Shown here: piece by piece, positions 17,937-28,589 of the stretch
Position numbering within the stretch: the first letter of the stretch is position 1
Layout: each line of letters opens with the position of its first letter
Assembly (NCBI RefSeq): GCF_018069625.1
Contig: NZ_CP072941.1
Coordinates: 7,502,001-7,566,000 of the forward strand
Direction of reading: 5' to 3'
Length of the DNA stretch: 64,000 nt
Origin: Streptomyces yatensis
GTDB taxonomy: Bacteria > Actinomycetota > Actinomycetes > Streptomycetales > Streptomycetaceae
Program-made: the position numbers and the translations under genes
The notes under the pieces: model-generated
The model's input: only the letters and a program-made list of their open reading frames with translations
Told to the model about the DNA's origin: nothing
The model's database searches: none

Positions 17937-17953
17937 ATACCCCCTAGGGGTAT
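17937..17953 (-). promoter_or_regulatory. CsoR-like operator before the DUF4396 gene
   Basis: ATACCCCCTAGGGGTAT has perfect 7-bp arms (ATACCCC and GGGGTAT) around CTA. This TA-flanked C/G-tract palindrome is the form of operator bound by copper-responsive CsoR repressors in actinobacteria. It lies 50 bp upstream of the DUF4396 start and 22 bp before the stop side of the next gene (17976), so it can only serve the DUF4396 gene. Confidence 0.65.
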
Positions 17954-17975
17954 TCCTCCATGGGTCGGGCTTTTC

Positions 17976-18860
17976 TCAGGCCACCCCGGCGCGCAACTCC
18001 TTCAGCCGGGCCACATCCGCCGCATGCCCCTCCGTACCGCCCGGTCCGCCCGGTGTCTCGATCACCAGCGGCACCCCGTCCGTCGCGGGGTGGTCGAACA
18101 GCTCGCGGAACGGCTCCGCCCCGATATGCCCGGCACCGATGTTCGCGTGCCGGTCCTTGTGGGCGCCGACCACGTCCTTGGAGTCATTGGCGTGGATCAG
18201 CTTGAGCCGCCCCTCGCCGGCGACGGCCACCAGCTCGTCCAGGGTCTGCTTCATCCCGCCCGGCGCCGCGAGGTCATGGCCCGCCGCGAACACATGACAG
18301 GTGTCCAGGCAGACACCGAGCCGGGGATGCCGGTCGAGCGCCTCGACGTACGGGCCCAGGTCCTCCACCAGCGCGCACAGCGAGGTGCCCTGCCCGGCGG
18401 TCGGCTCCAGCAGCAGCCAGGGGTCGTCGTCCCGGGTCAGCTCGTCCAGCAGCGGCAGCACCCGCTCCCGCACCTGCGCGATCGCGGTGGCCCGCGCGCG
18501 CCCCCCGGTCGCCGAGCCCGTGTGGACCACGACGCCGAGCGCACCGATCTCCCGGCCGCGCCGGAGCGAATGGCGCAGGGAATCCACGGACCGGTCGGCC
18601 GTGGCCTCGGTGTGCGAACCGAAGTTGATCAAGTAGGGGGCATGGACGTACGCCGGTATGGACCGCTCGGCGCAGGCGGCACGGAACGCCTCGTCCTGGG
18701 CGGGCGTACCGGCCGGGGTGGCCCAGCCGCGCGGATTGGCGACGAAGACCTGGACGGTCTCGGCGCCGATGTCGGCGGCGTGCGCCAGACCGACGGTGGC
18801 AAGGCCACCGGCCACACGGACATGGCCACCGATGGGATTGCGGATCCGATGCGTACTCAC
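17976..18860 (-). CDS. Endonuclease IV-family (AP endonuclease 2) TIM-barrel protein
   Basis: A 294-residue protein of the xylose isomerase-like/endonuclease IV fold. GGHVRVAGGL opens it and metal-binding residues follow in order: His in YVHAPYLINFGS, His in VVHTGSATG, Glu in LLLEPTAGQG, Asp/His in VCLDTCHVFAAGHDL, His in LIHANDSK, Asp/His in KDRHANIG and Glu in VIETPG. These match the three-zinc site of Nfo, so cleavage of DNA 5' to abasic sites is the likely activity. GTG 18860 begins MSTHRIRNPIGGH. Its promoter lies in the repeat-containing gap up to 19119. Confidence 0.88.
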   Translation of the reverse strand: MSTHRIRNPIGGHVRVAGGLATVGLAHAADIGAETVQVFVANPRGWATPAGTPAQDEAFRAACAERSIPAYVHAPYLINFGSHTEATADRSVDSLRHSLRRGREIGALGVVVHTGSATGGRARATAIAQVRERVLPLLDELTRDDDPWLLLEPTAGQGTSLCALVEDLGPYVEALDRHPRLGVCLDTCHVFAAGHDLAAPGGMKQTLDELVAVAGEGRLKLIHANDSKDVVGAHKDRHANIGAGHIGAEPFRELFDHPATDGVPLVIETPGGPGGTEGHAADVARLKELRAGVA

Positions 18861-19037
18861 GTAACCAAGGTTCCCAGGTGGGGAGGGCCCGCGTGATCGG
18901 GCCCGTTCCAACTGTCGGCGGGCGCCTCCAGTGTGACGTGCTGCCGGACGGATCGCGGATCGGGGATCGCCGTCCGGCAGCCGCAAGACCGCTGGGCAGA
19001 GGCCCCAGAAGCGGGGCTCCATAAGCCGGGGGCCCCC

Positions 19038-19119
19038 GAACCAGAGCCTCAGAAGGGAGCCCCAGAAGCAGGGGCCCCGGAACCAGAGCCTCAGAAGGGA
19101 GCCCCAGAAGCAGGGGGCC

Positions 19120-19121
<2 letters not shown>
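19038..19121. repeat. 42-bp direct repeat downstream of the PASTA kinase gene
   Basis: Two nearly identical 42-bp units (19038-19079 and 19080-19121) start GAACCAGAGCCTCAGAAGGG. A more degenerate third copy precedes them (about 19003-19037). The last unit abuts the stop of the kinase gene. Confidence 0.88.
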
Positions 19122-21060
<1,939 letters not shown>

Positions 21061-21147
21061 GGGGGAAGTCTACGAGGCATCGATCTGAGCCATGACCGGC
21101 CGCCCCAGGTGGGGCGGGTACTGCAGCGGAACGGTGACACCGGCGGG

Positions 21148-21606
21148 TCAGTTGTGCGACGCGGCGGCGATCGCGGCCAGCTCCTCGAGAGCGGAGGTCC
21201 AGGACAGCGTGGCGTATTCGGCGTGCTTGGCCTTGGCGTCGTCGGGGACGGCCAAGGCGCGGATACCGCTCTCCGCCAGCCGCAGCCGGGTGCCCTGTCC
21301 CTCGGCGGAGAGCGCGAACTCCACCAGGGTCGCCTCCCCCGGGTCCGAGGGCGCGTGATCGGGTTCCAGGGCCAGCCGGAAGCGGAAGAGCGTGTCGGGG
21401 ACCGCCCGCTCGACCTGACCGTGGAACTCTCCGTGTTCGTCCCACCGGAACCGGAGCCTCCCACCGGGGTGCGGATCGATCTCGCAGCCGCCGGGGGCGT
21501 ACCAGACGCGGATGTGCTCGGGCGTCGTCAGCACCCGCCACACCCGGTCGATCGGCGCCGGTACGTACACCTCGCGCTCGATCCGGTCGGCCACGGTCAC
21601 GGTCAC
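21148..21606 (-). CDS. SRPBCC family protein (AHSA1/CalC-like)
   Basis: A START-like ligand-binding protein of about 152 residues. It has the AHSA1 pattern: IEREVYVPAPIDRVWRVLTTPEHIRVWYAPGG, GGRLRFRWDE, TLVEFALSAEGQGTRLRL, and a C-terminal helix SALEELAAIAA. I chose GTG 21606 because GGAGG is 8 bases upstream; ATG 21642 would add 12 residues but has no Shine-Dalgarno. It lies 87 bp upstream of the kinase gene on the same strand and may share its transcript. The ligand is unknown. Confidence 0.72.
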   Translation of the reverse strand: MTVTVADRIEREVYVPAPIDRVWRVLTTPEHIRVWYAPGGCEIDPHPGGRLRFRWDEHGEFHGQVERAVPDTLFRFRLALEPDHAPSDPGEATLVEFALSAEGQGTRLRLAESGIRALAVPDDAKAKHAEYATLSWTSALEELAAIAAASHN

Positions 21607-21669
21607 GGTGACCACCTCCGCGCTGTGCGCTGCTCCCTCCATCCACGGTAGAGGGCCGCGCCGGACCGT

Positions 21670-21905
21670 CAATCCAGCCCTTGCTGGCGCTAATCCAGCC
21701 CCTCAAGCGCTATCCGCAATCCAGCCGCCCTGGCGCCCCACCCCAGCTCTTGCGGCGTATCCGCAATCCAGCTGCCCTACGCCAGCTCTTGCGGCGCTTC
21801 CGCAATCCAGCCGCCCCCCCCAGCCCCTCCGGCGCTATCCGCAATCCAGCCGCCTTGGCGTCCCCCAGCCCCCTGCGGCGCTTCGGCAATCCAGCCCCTC
21901 CGGCG
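21670..21905. repeat. Degenerate array of CAATCCAGCC-type repeats
   Basis: Seven copies of (G)CAATCCAGC(C) start near 21670, 21690, 21716, 21763, 21802, 21841 and 21886. In the later part they recur every 38-46 bp with TGCGGCG or CCGGCG just before. They resemble broken copies of the left end of the dispersed element at 21889-21943. The 21607-22113 gap otherwise holds G+C-rich simple repeats (GTGGCCGGACGCCGG) and no gene I would call. Confidence 0.75.
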
Positions 21906-21943
21906 TTTGAGGAGCGGGGTCCGGGGCGGAGCCCCGGCGGGGG
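21889..21943. repeat. Streptomyces dispersed palindromic element, copy 1
   Basis: Contains CCAGCCCCTCCGGCGTTTGA and then GGAGCGGGGTCCGGGGCGG followed by AGCCCCGGCGGGG. The arms CCCCTCC/GGAGCGGGG and CCGGGGC/GCCCCGG can form two small hairpins. A second copy, differing by one or two bases, lies at 24681-24736 and a variant at 62432-62500. It is an intergenic REP-like element. Confidence 0.85.
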
Positions 21944-22113
21944 CCGAGGGGGCGGAGCCCCTTCGTTTCGGGAAGGGGCGGGGTGGGGGACTACCCACCG
22001 GAGGCGCCCACAGGCCGGGTGTCGGGTGGCCGGACGCCGGGTGGCCGGAAGTCGGGCGGCCGGAAGTCGGGCGGCCGGACGCCGGGTGGCCGGACGCCGC
22101 GCCCGGACAGGGC

Positions 22114-23028
<915 letters not shown>

Positions 23029-23229
23029 TCAGCCTCCTTGGACCGCGGTGAGGACCTCGACGCGATCACCGTCGCCGAGCGGGGTCGCGGGCCATTGGGT
23101 GCGTGGGACGACCGTCTCGTTGACGGCGGCGGCGACGCCGGAGGGCGCCTGGGTGAGGGTCGCGACGACCCGGTCGAGGGTGGTCCCGTCCGGGACCTCG
23201 CGGGGTTCGCCGTTGACGGAGACGGTCAT
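23029..23229 (-). CDS. thiS: Sulfur carrier protein ThiS
   Basis: A 66-residue ubiquitin-like sulfur carrier. It ends in the diagnostic Gly-Gly (VQGG) that is adenylated and thiocarboxylated before donating sulfur to ThiG. It starts MTVSVNGEPREVPDG, with AGGAG 9 bases upstream of ATG 23229. The start overlaps the thiO stop by 4 bp, so translation is coupled. Confidence 0.95.
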   Translation of the reverse strand: MTVSVNGEPREVPDGTTLDRVVATLTQAPSGVAAAVNETVVPRTQWPATPLGDGDRVEVLTAVQGG

Positions 23230-24521
23230 GGGTGCTGCTCCTGTGCTGGGGAGGGGGTGGCTGCGGGGGCGGCGGCGGGGGCGGCCGGGGCCGCCCCGGC
23301 CGCCGAGGGGGCCGCGAAACGCAGCGGAGTGAACGGCCGGGCCTCCGGCGGGAGTTCTCCGCTCGTCAGCGCCTCGGCCATGACATCGCCGGTGATCGGG
23401 GTGAGCAGGACGCCGTTGCGGTGGTGGCCGGTGGCCAGCAGCAGCCCCGGCAGCGCGGTCGGGCCGAGCATCGGGGCGTTGTCGGGCGAGCCGGGGCGCA
23501 GCCCGGCACACGTCTCCACCAGTGGCAGTTCGGTGATGCCGGGCACCACCTCATGGGCGTCCCGCAGCAGTTCGTACACCCCTCCCGCGGTGACCGTGGT
23601 GTCCCAGCCCAGCTCCTCGCTGGTCGCGCCGATGACCAGCTCGCCGTTCTCGCGCGGCACCAGGTAGACCGGCCCGCCGCGCACCACGGCCCGTACGGTC
23701 CGGGAGAGGAACGGCGCGTACCGCTCGGGCACCGACAGCCGCAGCACCTGCCCCTTGACGGGTCGTACGGGCGGCAGGACGTCGTCGGGGACGCCCGCGA
23801 GCCGTCCGCTGAGGCTGCCGGCGGCCAGTACGGTCCGCTCGGCGGCCAGGCGCGTGCCCCCGGTCAGCTCGACCCCGGTGGCGCGGTCGCCGTCCAGCAG
23901 CAGCCGCTCCGCGCGGGCGCGGTGGAAGGCGACCCCGGCCCGCTCGCACGCGGTGAGCAGCGCGGCGGTCAGCCGCCGTGGGTCGACCTGGTTGTCGCCG
24001 GAGACGCGCAGCCCGCCGTGGACGCCCGGCGCGAGCATCGGTTCCAGGCGGCGGCATTCACGCCCCGTCAGCCATTCGGACTCCAGCCCGAGCCCCTGCT
24101 GGAACGTGTGGAGCTCCCGCAGCTGGGCGCGGTCGTCGGCGTCGAACGCCACGGCGAGCGTGCCGCACGCGCGGTGCCCCACGTCCTGGCCGCTCGCCTC
24201 CTCCAGCTCGGCCACGAAGTCCGGATAGCGGCGCGCGGAGGCCATGTTGAGCCCGAGCAGGGTCTGTTCGCCGTAATGAAGCTCGGTGACGGCGGCCAGC
24301 ATCCCGGCCGCGACCCAGGCGGCTCCGCCACCGGGCGCCGGGTCGGCGAGGGCGGTGCGCAGCCCCCGCTGGGCCGCCCGCCAGGCCGTGACCAGCCCGA
24401 TGATGCCGCCGCCGATGACGAGGACGTCGTAGCGCCCGTCGGCCGGTCCGCCCACGGATGGTGGGCCGTCGGGCCCCGAGGTGTGTGGTCGGTCGTCGTG
24501 ACCTGGTGCGTGCGTGGACAC
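23226..24521 (-). CDS. thiO: Glycine oxidase ThiO
   Basis: FAD-dependent oxidation of glycine to dehydroglycine, the imine used by ThiG. The 431-residue protein has the dinucleotide motif VLVIGGGIIGLVTAW, GGAAWVAAGMLA, and the C-terminal AGLRPGSPDNAPMLG and TGHHRNGVLLTPIT of the DAO family. There is a disordered N-terminal tail of about 30 residues and an Ala/Pro-rich tail of about 30 residues. GTG 24521 follows GGGAGGGG, which lies at the 3' end of the TPP riboswitch, so TPP can mask the ribosome binding site. Confidence 0.93.
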   Translation of the reverse strand: MSTHAPGHDDRPHTSGPDGPPSVGGPADGRYDVLVIGGGIIGLVTAWRAAQRGLRTALADPAPGGGAAWVAAGMLAAVTELHYGEQTLLGLNMASARRYPDFVAELEEASGQDVGHRACGTLAVAFDADDRAQLRELHTFQQGLGLESEWLTGRECRRLEPMLAPGVHGGLRVSGDNQVDPRRLTAALLTACERAGVAFHRARAERLLLDGDRATGVELTGGTRLAAERTVLAAGSLSGRLAGVPDDVLPPVRPVKGQVLRLSVPERYAPFLSRTVRAVVRGGPVYLVPRENGELVIGATSEELGWDTTVTAGGVYELLRDAHEVVPGITELPLVETCAGLRPGSPDNAPMLGPTALPGLLLATGHHRNGVLLTPITGDVMAEALTSGELPPEARPFTPLRFAAPSAAGAAPAAPAAAPAATPSPAQEQHP

Positions 24522-24527
24522 GCTGCC

Positions 24528-24618
24528 CCTCCCTTCGCCGGCATGACCCGGATCAGGTTCGTACGGTCGGAGGCCGTTTCAGCCTCCCTCTCAGCCCGGT
24601 GCGTCCGGGCTCCCGCGA
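24528..24618 (-). ncRNA. TPP riboswitch (THI element)
   Basis: Read on the - strand, the leader contains the conserved THI-box segments GGGCTGAGAGGGA, then CCGTACGAACCTGATCCGGG and TCATGCCGGCGAAGGGA, with a flanking GCCCGGACGCACCGGGC stem. The 3' end includes the Shine-Dalgarno of thiO, which suggests translational control: high thiamine pyrophosphate shuts off thiO-thiS-thiG. Confidence 0.96.
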
Positions 24619-24680
24619 GTGCTCTGTCCCGCCACCCTAGTACGAGCCCCGAACCCCCCGAAAGCCCGGCCACCCGCCGC

Positions 24681-24736
24681 GATCCAGCCCCTCCGGCGTT
24701 TGAGGAGCGGGGTCCGGGGCGGCGCCCCGGCGGGGC
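24681..24736. repeat. Streptomyces dispersed palindromic element, copy 2
   Basis: Nearly identical to the element at 21889-21943: GATCCAGCCCCTCCGGCG, TTTGAGGAGCGGGGTCCG, GGGCGGCGCCCCGGCGGGG. It lies between the riboswitch and the divergent FAD oxidoreductase gene. Confidence 0.88.
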
Positions 24737-24800
24737 TCTGTGCCCGAGATCTCCCCTCGCCCTCTGCGGTCCGCCCCACCAGCCGCAATACAGTGATCGT

Positions 24801-26057
24801 GTGAGCGATGAGACGACGACGAAGCCGTCCTCGAGCGGCGGCGGCGAACAGCGGGTGGTGATCGTCGGAGCGGGCATGGCGGGGGTGCAGACCGCCGTCG
24901 CGCTGCGCGAACAGGGCTGGGCGGGGGAGATCGTCCTGCTGGGCGCGGAGACCCACCAGCCCTACGACCGGCCGCCGCTGTCCAAGGCCGTGCTGCTCGG
25001 CAAGGCCGAGGGTTCGACGCTCGACGTGGACTTCGCCGGGCTCGGCATCGCGCTGCGGCTCGGCGTCCAGGTCACCGGGCTCCGCACGGACAAGCGGCTC
25101 GTCGAGACCGCGACCGGACAGCTCCCGTACGACGTCCTGGTGCTCGCCACCGGCGCCGAGCCGGTCCCGCTGCCGGGCAGCGAGGGCGTGCCCGGCGTCC
25201 ATCTGCTGCGCACCCTGGACGACGCGGTGCGGCTGCGCCCGCTGCTCGCCCGGCAGCGCGAGATCGCGGTCGTGGGGGCGGGCTGGATCGGCGCGGAGTT
25301 CGCCACGGCGGCGCGCGAGGCGGGCTGCGCCGTGACCGTCGTCGAGGCCGCGGACCGGCCGCTGGCGGGCGCCCTCCCGCCCGAGGTCGCGGCCCCCATG
25401 GCGGCCTGGTACGAGGACTGCGGCGCCCGGCTGGTGACCGGCGCACGGGTGGCCTCCGTGGACGAGAGCGGGCTGGTGCTCGGCGACGGCACCCGGCTGC
25501 GGGCGGGCGCGGTGGTGGTCGGGATCGGGGCCCGGCCGGCCACGGACTGGCTGGCGGGCTCGGGCGTGGAGCTGGCCGAGGACCGCTCCGTCGCCGCCGA
25601 CGACCGGCTGCGCGCCTCGGCGCCGGACGTCTACGCGGTCGGCGACTGCGCCTCCTTCCCGTCCGCCCGCTACGGCACGCGGCTGCTGGTGCACCACTGG
25701 GACAACGCGCTGCAGGGCCCGCGCACCGTCGCCGCCAATGTGGTCGGGAGCCGGACGGCCGCCCACTTCCCGGGCGCGGTCTACGACCCGGTGCCGTACT
25801 TCTGGTCCGAGCAGTTCGGGCGCTTCGTGCAGTACGCCGGGCACCATTCGGAGGGCGACGAACTGGTCTGGCGCGGCGATCCGACCGGTGCCGCCTGGTC
25901 GGTGTGCTGGCTGCGCGAGGGCGCCCTGGTCGCCCTGCTGGCCGTCGGCCGTCCGCGCGATCTGGCCCAGGGACGCAAGCTGATCGAGCGCGGCGCCCGG
26001 CTGGACCGGACGCGGGCCGAGGACCCGTCGGTGCCGCTGAAGTCGGCCGTCTGCTGA
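24801..26057 (+). CDS. FAD-dependent NAD(P)H oxidoreductase, ferredoxin-reductase type
   Basis: A 418-residue flavoprotein of the pyridine nucleotide-disulphide oxidoreductase family, resembling ferredoxin reductases of oxygenase systems. It has an FAD-binding VVIVGAGMAGVQTA, PYDRPPLSK, an NAD(P)H-binding IAVVGAGWIGAEFA, and the second FAD motif DVYAVGDCAS. A reductase C-terminal domain (PYFWSEQFG) follows. There is no redox-active CxxxxC. GTG 24801 has no Shine-Dalgarno, so the message may be leaderless. It diverges from the thiO operon with no partner ferredoxin or P450 nearby, so the acceptor is unknown. Confidence 0.88.
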   Translation: MSDETTTKPSSSGGGEQRVVIVGAGMAGVQTAVALREQGWAGEIVLLGAETHQPYDRPPLSKAVLLGKAEGSTLDVDFAGLGIALRLGVQVTGLRTDKRLVETATGQLPYDVLVLATGAEPVPLPGSEGVPGVHLLRTLDDAVRLRPLLARQREIAVVGAGWIGAEFATAAREAGCAVTVVEAADRPLAGALPPEVAAPMAAWYEDCGARLVTGARVASVDESGLVLGDGTRLRAGAVVVGIGARPATDWLAGSGVELAEDRSVAADDRLRASAPDVYAVGDCASFPSARYGTRLLVHHWDNALQGPRTVAANVVGSRTAAHFPGAVYDPVPYFWSEQFGRFVQYAGHHSEGDELVWRGDPTGAAWSVCWLREGALVALLAVGRPRDLAQGRKLIERGARLDRTRAEDPSVPLKSAVC

Positions 26058-26160
26058 CCGGCCGGCCGGTCAGTGGGCGGGGCGTCCGGAGCGGGCCGAA
26101 GCGGCCCGCGCGGCGGGCGCCCGGCTACCCACTGTCAGTCCCAGATGGCAGGCTTGTTCC

Positions 26161-26526
26161 GTGACCGAGATTGACGCAAAGATCGATGCTCTCGTCCCCG
26201 CCTGGCTCACCCTCCCCGACGTCGCCGAACGACTCGGTGTCGAGGTGACGCGCGTCCGGCAGCTGGTCAAGGAGGGCCAGCTGATCGCGGTGCGCCGTGG
26301 CGAGAACAGGGTGCTTCAGGTGCCCGAGGAGTTCATCGCCGACGGAAAGGTCGTCAAGGGCCTCGTGGGCACCTTGACGCTGTTGAAGGACGACGGCTTC
26401 AGTGACGAAGAGATGCTGGAGTGGCTCTTCACCCCCGACCCGAGCCTGCCCGGCACCCCGGCGCGGGCCCTGAGCGAGAATCGCGGTACGGAAGTGAAGC
26501 GGCGCGCGCAGGCGCTCGCCGTCTGA
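26161..26526 (+). CDS. Rv2175c-type DNA-binding protein
   Basis: A 121-residue protein with an N-terminal winged helix-turn-helix (WLTLPDVAERLGVEVTRVRQLVKEGQLIAVRRGENRVLQVP) and the C-terminal Rv2175c dimerisation/tail region (GTLTLLKDDGFSDEEMLEWLF). In M. tuberculosis Rv2175c is phosphorylated by the adjacent kinase PknL, which abolishes DNA binding. Here a PASTA kinase lies 5 kb away. GTG 26161 directly follows GGCTTGTTCC, so the mRNA may be leaderless. Target genes are not visible. Confidence 0.88.
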   Translation: MTEIDAKIDALVPAWLTLPDVAERLGVEVTRVRQLVKEGQLIAVRRGENRVLQVPEEFIADGKVVKGLVGTLTLLKDDGFSDEEMLEWLFTPDPSLPGTPARALSENRGTEVKRRAQALAV

Positions 26527-26640
26527 CGCCGCTCCCGTCCAGCCTTCCGCCGTCTTCCGTACGGGGCTCGTCCACAGCTCGTACGGGGCGTGTACAGGGC
26601 TGGTCGCTCTCGCGCCTACGTCGTCCTTGCCGCGCGCAAG

Positions 26641-26720
26641 GGCATGTAGTGGCACGTAGCCGCACGTAGCCGCACGTAGCCGCACGTAGTCGCATGTAGC
26701 CGCACCTAGTCGCACGTTGT
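26641..26720. repeat. 10-bp periodic repeat upstream of thiE
   Basis: Eight consecutive 10-bp units share the pattern CGCACGTAGC with changes (for example GGCATGTAGT, CGCATGTAGC, CGCACCTAGT). The period equals about one helical turn, so every ACGTAG faces the same side of the DNA. The array ends 69 bp before the thiE start. The 26527-26789 gap has no other feature I can name. Confidence 0.9.
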
Positions 26721-26789
26721 CGTACCCGGCGTACGGGCCGGGCTCCGCGCACGGTCCGTACGCCGCCGACCCTCCGGGGGGACCGAACC

Positions 26790-27440
26790 ATGTCCACCGC
26801 CACCGCTCATGAGCAGCTGGCCGATGCCCGCCTCTATCTGTGCACCGACGCGCGGAAGCGCCAGGGCGACCTGCCGGAGTTCCTGGACGCCGTCCTGGCG
26901 GCGGGGGTGGACATCGTCCAGCTGCGGGAGAAGGAGATGGAGGCGGCCGAGGAGCTGGCGCACCTCCAGGTCTTCGCGGACGCCTGCCGTCGCCACGGAA
27001 AGCTGCTCGCCGTCAACGACCGCGCCGATGTCGCGCATGCCATCGGCGCGGATGTGCTCCATCTGGGCCAGGGCGATCTGCCGGTGCCCGCGGCGCGCGC
27101 GATCCTCGGCGCGGACGTGCTGATCGGGCGCTCCACCCATGCGGAGGCCGAGGTGGACGCGGCGGTCGTCCAGCCCGGGGTGGACTATTTCTGTACCGGC
27201 CCCTGCTGGCCCACCCCCACCAAGCCGGGCCGCCACGCCCCCGGGCTGCCCCTGGTGCGCCACGCCGCGGCGCTCGGCACCGAGCGGCCGTGGTTCGCCA
27301 TCGGCGGAATCGACGCCTCCAACCTGGATCAGGTCCTGGAGGCGGGCGCCCGCCGCATCGTCGTGGTCCGGGCCATCACGGCCGCCGACGACCCGGCGGC
27401 GGCGACGGCGGAGCTGGCGAAGCGGGTGCGCGCGGCCTGA
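26790..27440 (+). CDS. thiE: Thiamine-phosphate synthase ThiE
   Basis: Joins HMP pyrophosphate and thiazole phosphate to give thiamine monophosphate. The 216-residue TIM barrel shows [60 protein letters not shown] and AIGGIDASN, covering the pyrophosphate and Mg sites. The ATG at 26790 follows CCGGGGGGACCG. No THI element is present in front of it, so unlike thiO-thiS-thiG it does not appear to be under its own TPP riboswitch. A 10-bp repeat array lies upstream. Confidence 0.95.
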   Translation: MSTATAHEQLADARLYLCTDARKRQGDLPEFLDAVLAAGVDIVQLREKEMEAAEELAHLQVFADACRRHGKLLAVNDRADVAHAIGADVLHLGQGDLPVPAARAILGADVLIGRSTHAEAEVDAAVVQPGVDYFCTGPCWPTPTKPGRHAPGLPLVRHAAALGTERPWFAIGGIDASNLDQVLEAGARRIVVVRAITAADDPAAATAELAKRVRAA

Positions 27441-27625
27441 CCGGGGCCCGGCCCCGGCTTGTCACCCGGTTTGTCACCCGACTTTCACCCGGTTTTCATC
27501 CGGCCCGGCTCGTCCGCCGGTCGAGGGTGCGCCGAGCTGTCCGCACTGCGGACAGAAAGCTGGCAAAACCCCCAAATCTCCGGGGTCGGGTGGGCGTAGC
27601 CGAGCCGGGTGGATAGCCTGCACGT

Positions 27626-28543
27626 ATGGCCCTAGGCACCGCTTCCACCAGGACCGATCGCGCCCGGACCGTGCGCGATCTGCTCGCATCGGGCGAGCAG
27701 TCGTATTCCTTCGAATTCTTCGCCCCCAAGACGGCGAAGGGCGAGCAGACGCTGTGGAACGCCATCCGCAGGCTGGAAGCCGTCTCGCCCACCTTCGTCT
27801 CCGTGACCTACGGAGCCGGCGGTTCCTCCCGTGAGGGCACCGTGCGCGTCACCGAGCGCATCGCGACGGACACCACGCTCACCCCCGTCGCCCATCTGAC
27901 CGCCGTCAACCACTCCCGGGCCGACCTGCGCAACATCATCGGGCAGTACGCCGATGCCGGGATCCGGAACATGCTGGCCCTGCGCGGCGACCCGCCGGGC
28001 GACCCCACGGGGGAGTGGGTCCGGCACCCGGACGGCCTCACCTACGCCGCCGAGCTGGTCCGGCTGATCAAGGAGTCCGGGGACTTCTGCGTCGGCGTGG
28101 CCGCGTTCCCCGAGATGCACCCCCGCTCGACGGACTGGGACACCGACATCCGTCACTTCATCGACAAGTGCCGTGCGGGCGCCGACTTCGCCATCACGCA
28201 GATGTTCTTCTACCCCGAGGACTATCTGCGGCTGCGCGACCGGGTCGCGGCAGCGGGCTGTACGACACCGATCATCCCTGAGATCATGCCCGTCACGAAC
28301 GTCAAGCAGATCGAGCGGTTCGCGCAGCTCAGCAATGCCGCGTTCCCGCCCGGACTGGCTGAACGGATCCTGGCGGTGAAAGACGACCCGGCGGCTGTAC
28401 GCTCGATCGGAATCGACTACGCCACGCAGGTGTGCGCGCGGTTGATGGCCGAGGAGATCCCCGGGCTGCACTTCATCACCCTGAACCACTCCCCGGCGAC
28501 GCTGGAAATCTACGAGAATCTGGGACTGCATCAGCGGTCCTGA
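27626..28543 (+). CDS. metF: Methylenetetrahydrofolate reductase
   Basis: Reduces 5,10-methylene-THF to 5-methyl-THF for methionine synthesis, using FAD. The 305-residue TIM barrel includes [13 protein letters not shown] (catalytic Glu), [49 protein letters not shown] and [11 protein letters not shown] 27626 has no Shine-Dalgarno, but TAGCCT at 27614-27619 ends 6 bases before it, which fits a leaderless transcript. The 185-bp gap upstream contains three imperfect TCACCCGG/TCATCCGG repeats. Confidence 0.94.
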   Translation: MALGTASTRTDRARTVRDLLASGEQSYSFEFFAPKTAKGEQTLWNAIRRLEAVSPTFVSVTYGAGGSSREGTVRVTERIATDTTLTPVAHLTAVNHSRADLRNIIGQYADAGIRNMLALRGDPPGDPTGEWVRHPDGLTYAAELVRLIKESGDFCVGVAAFPEMHPRSTDWDTDIRHFIDKCRAGADFAITQMFFYPEDYLRLRDRVAAAGCTTPIIPEIMPVTNVKQIERFAQLSNAAFPPGLAERILAVKDDPAAVRSIGIDYATQVCARLMAEEIPGLHFITLNHSPATLEIYENLGLHQRS

Positions 28544-28589
28544 TCCTGATGACGGCAGCCGACGGGCGGCCGCATTGAGAGGGGCGGGC

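Noticed and set aside
21670..21905. Regularly spaced short repeats that could suggest a CRISPR array
   Set aside because: The repeats are about 10 bp, degenerate and unevenly spaced; the spacers are G+C-rich and similar to each other, and no cas genes are present.
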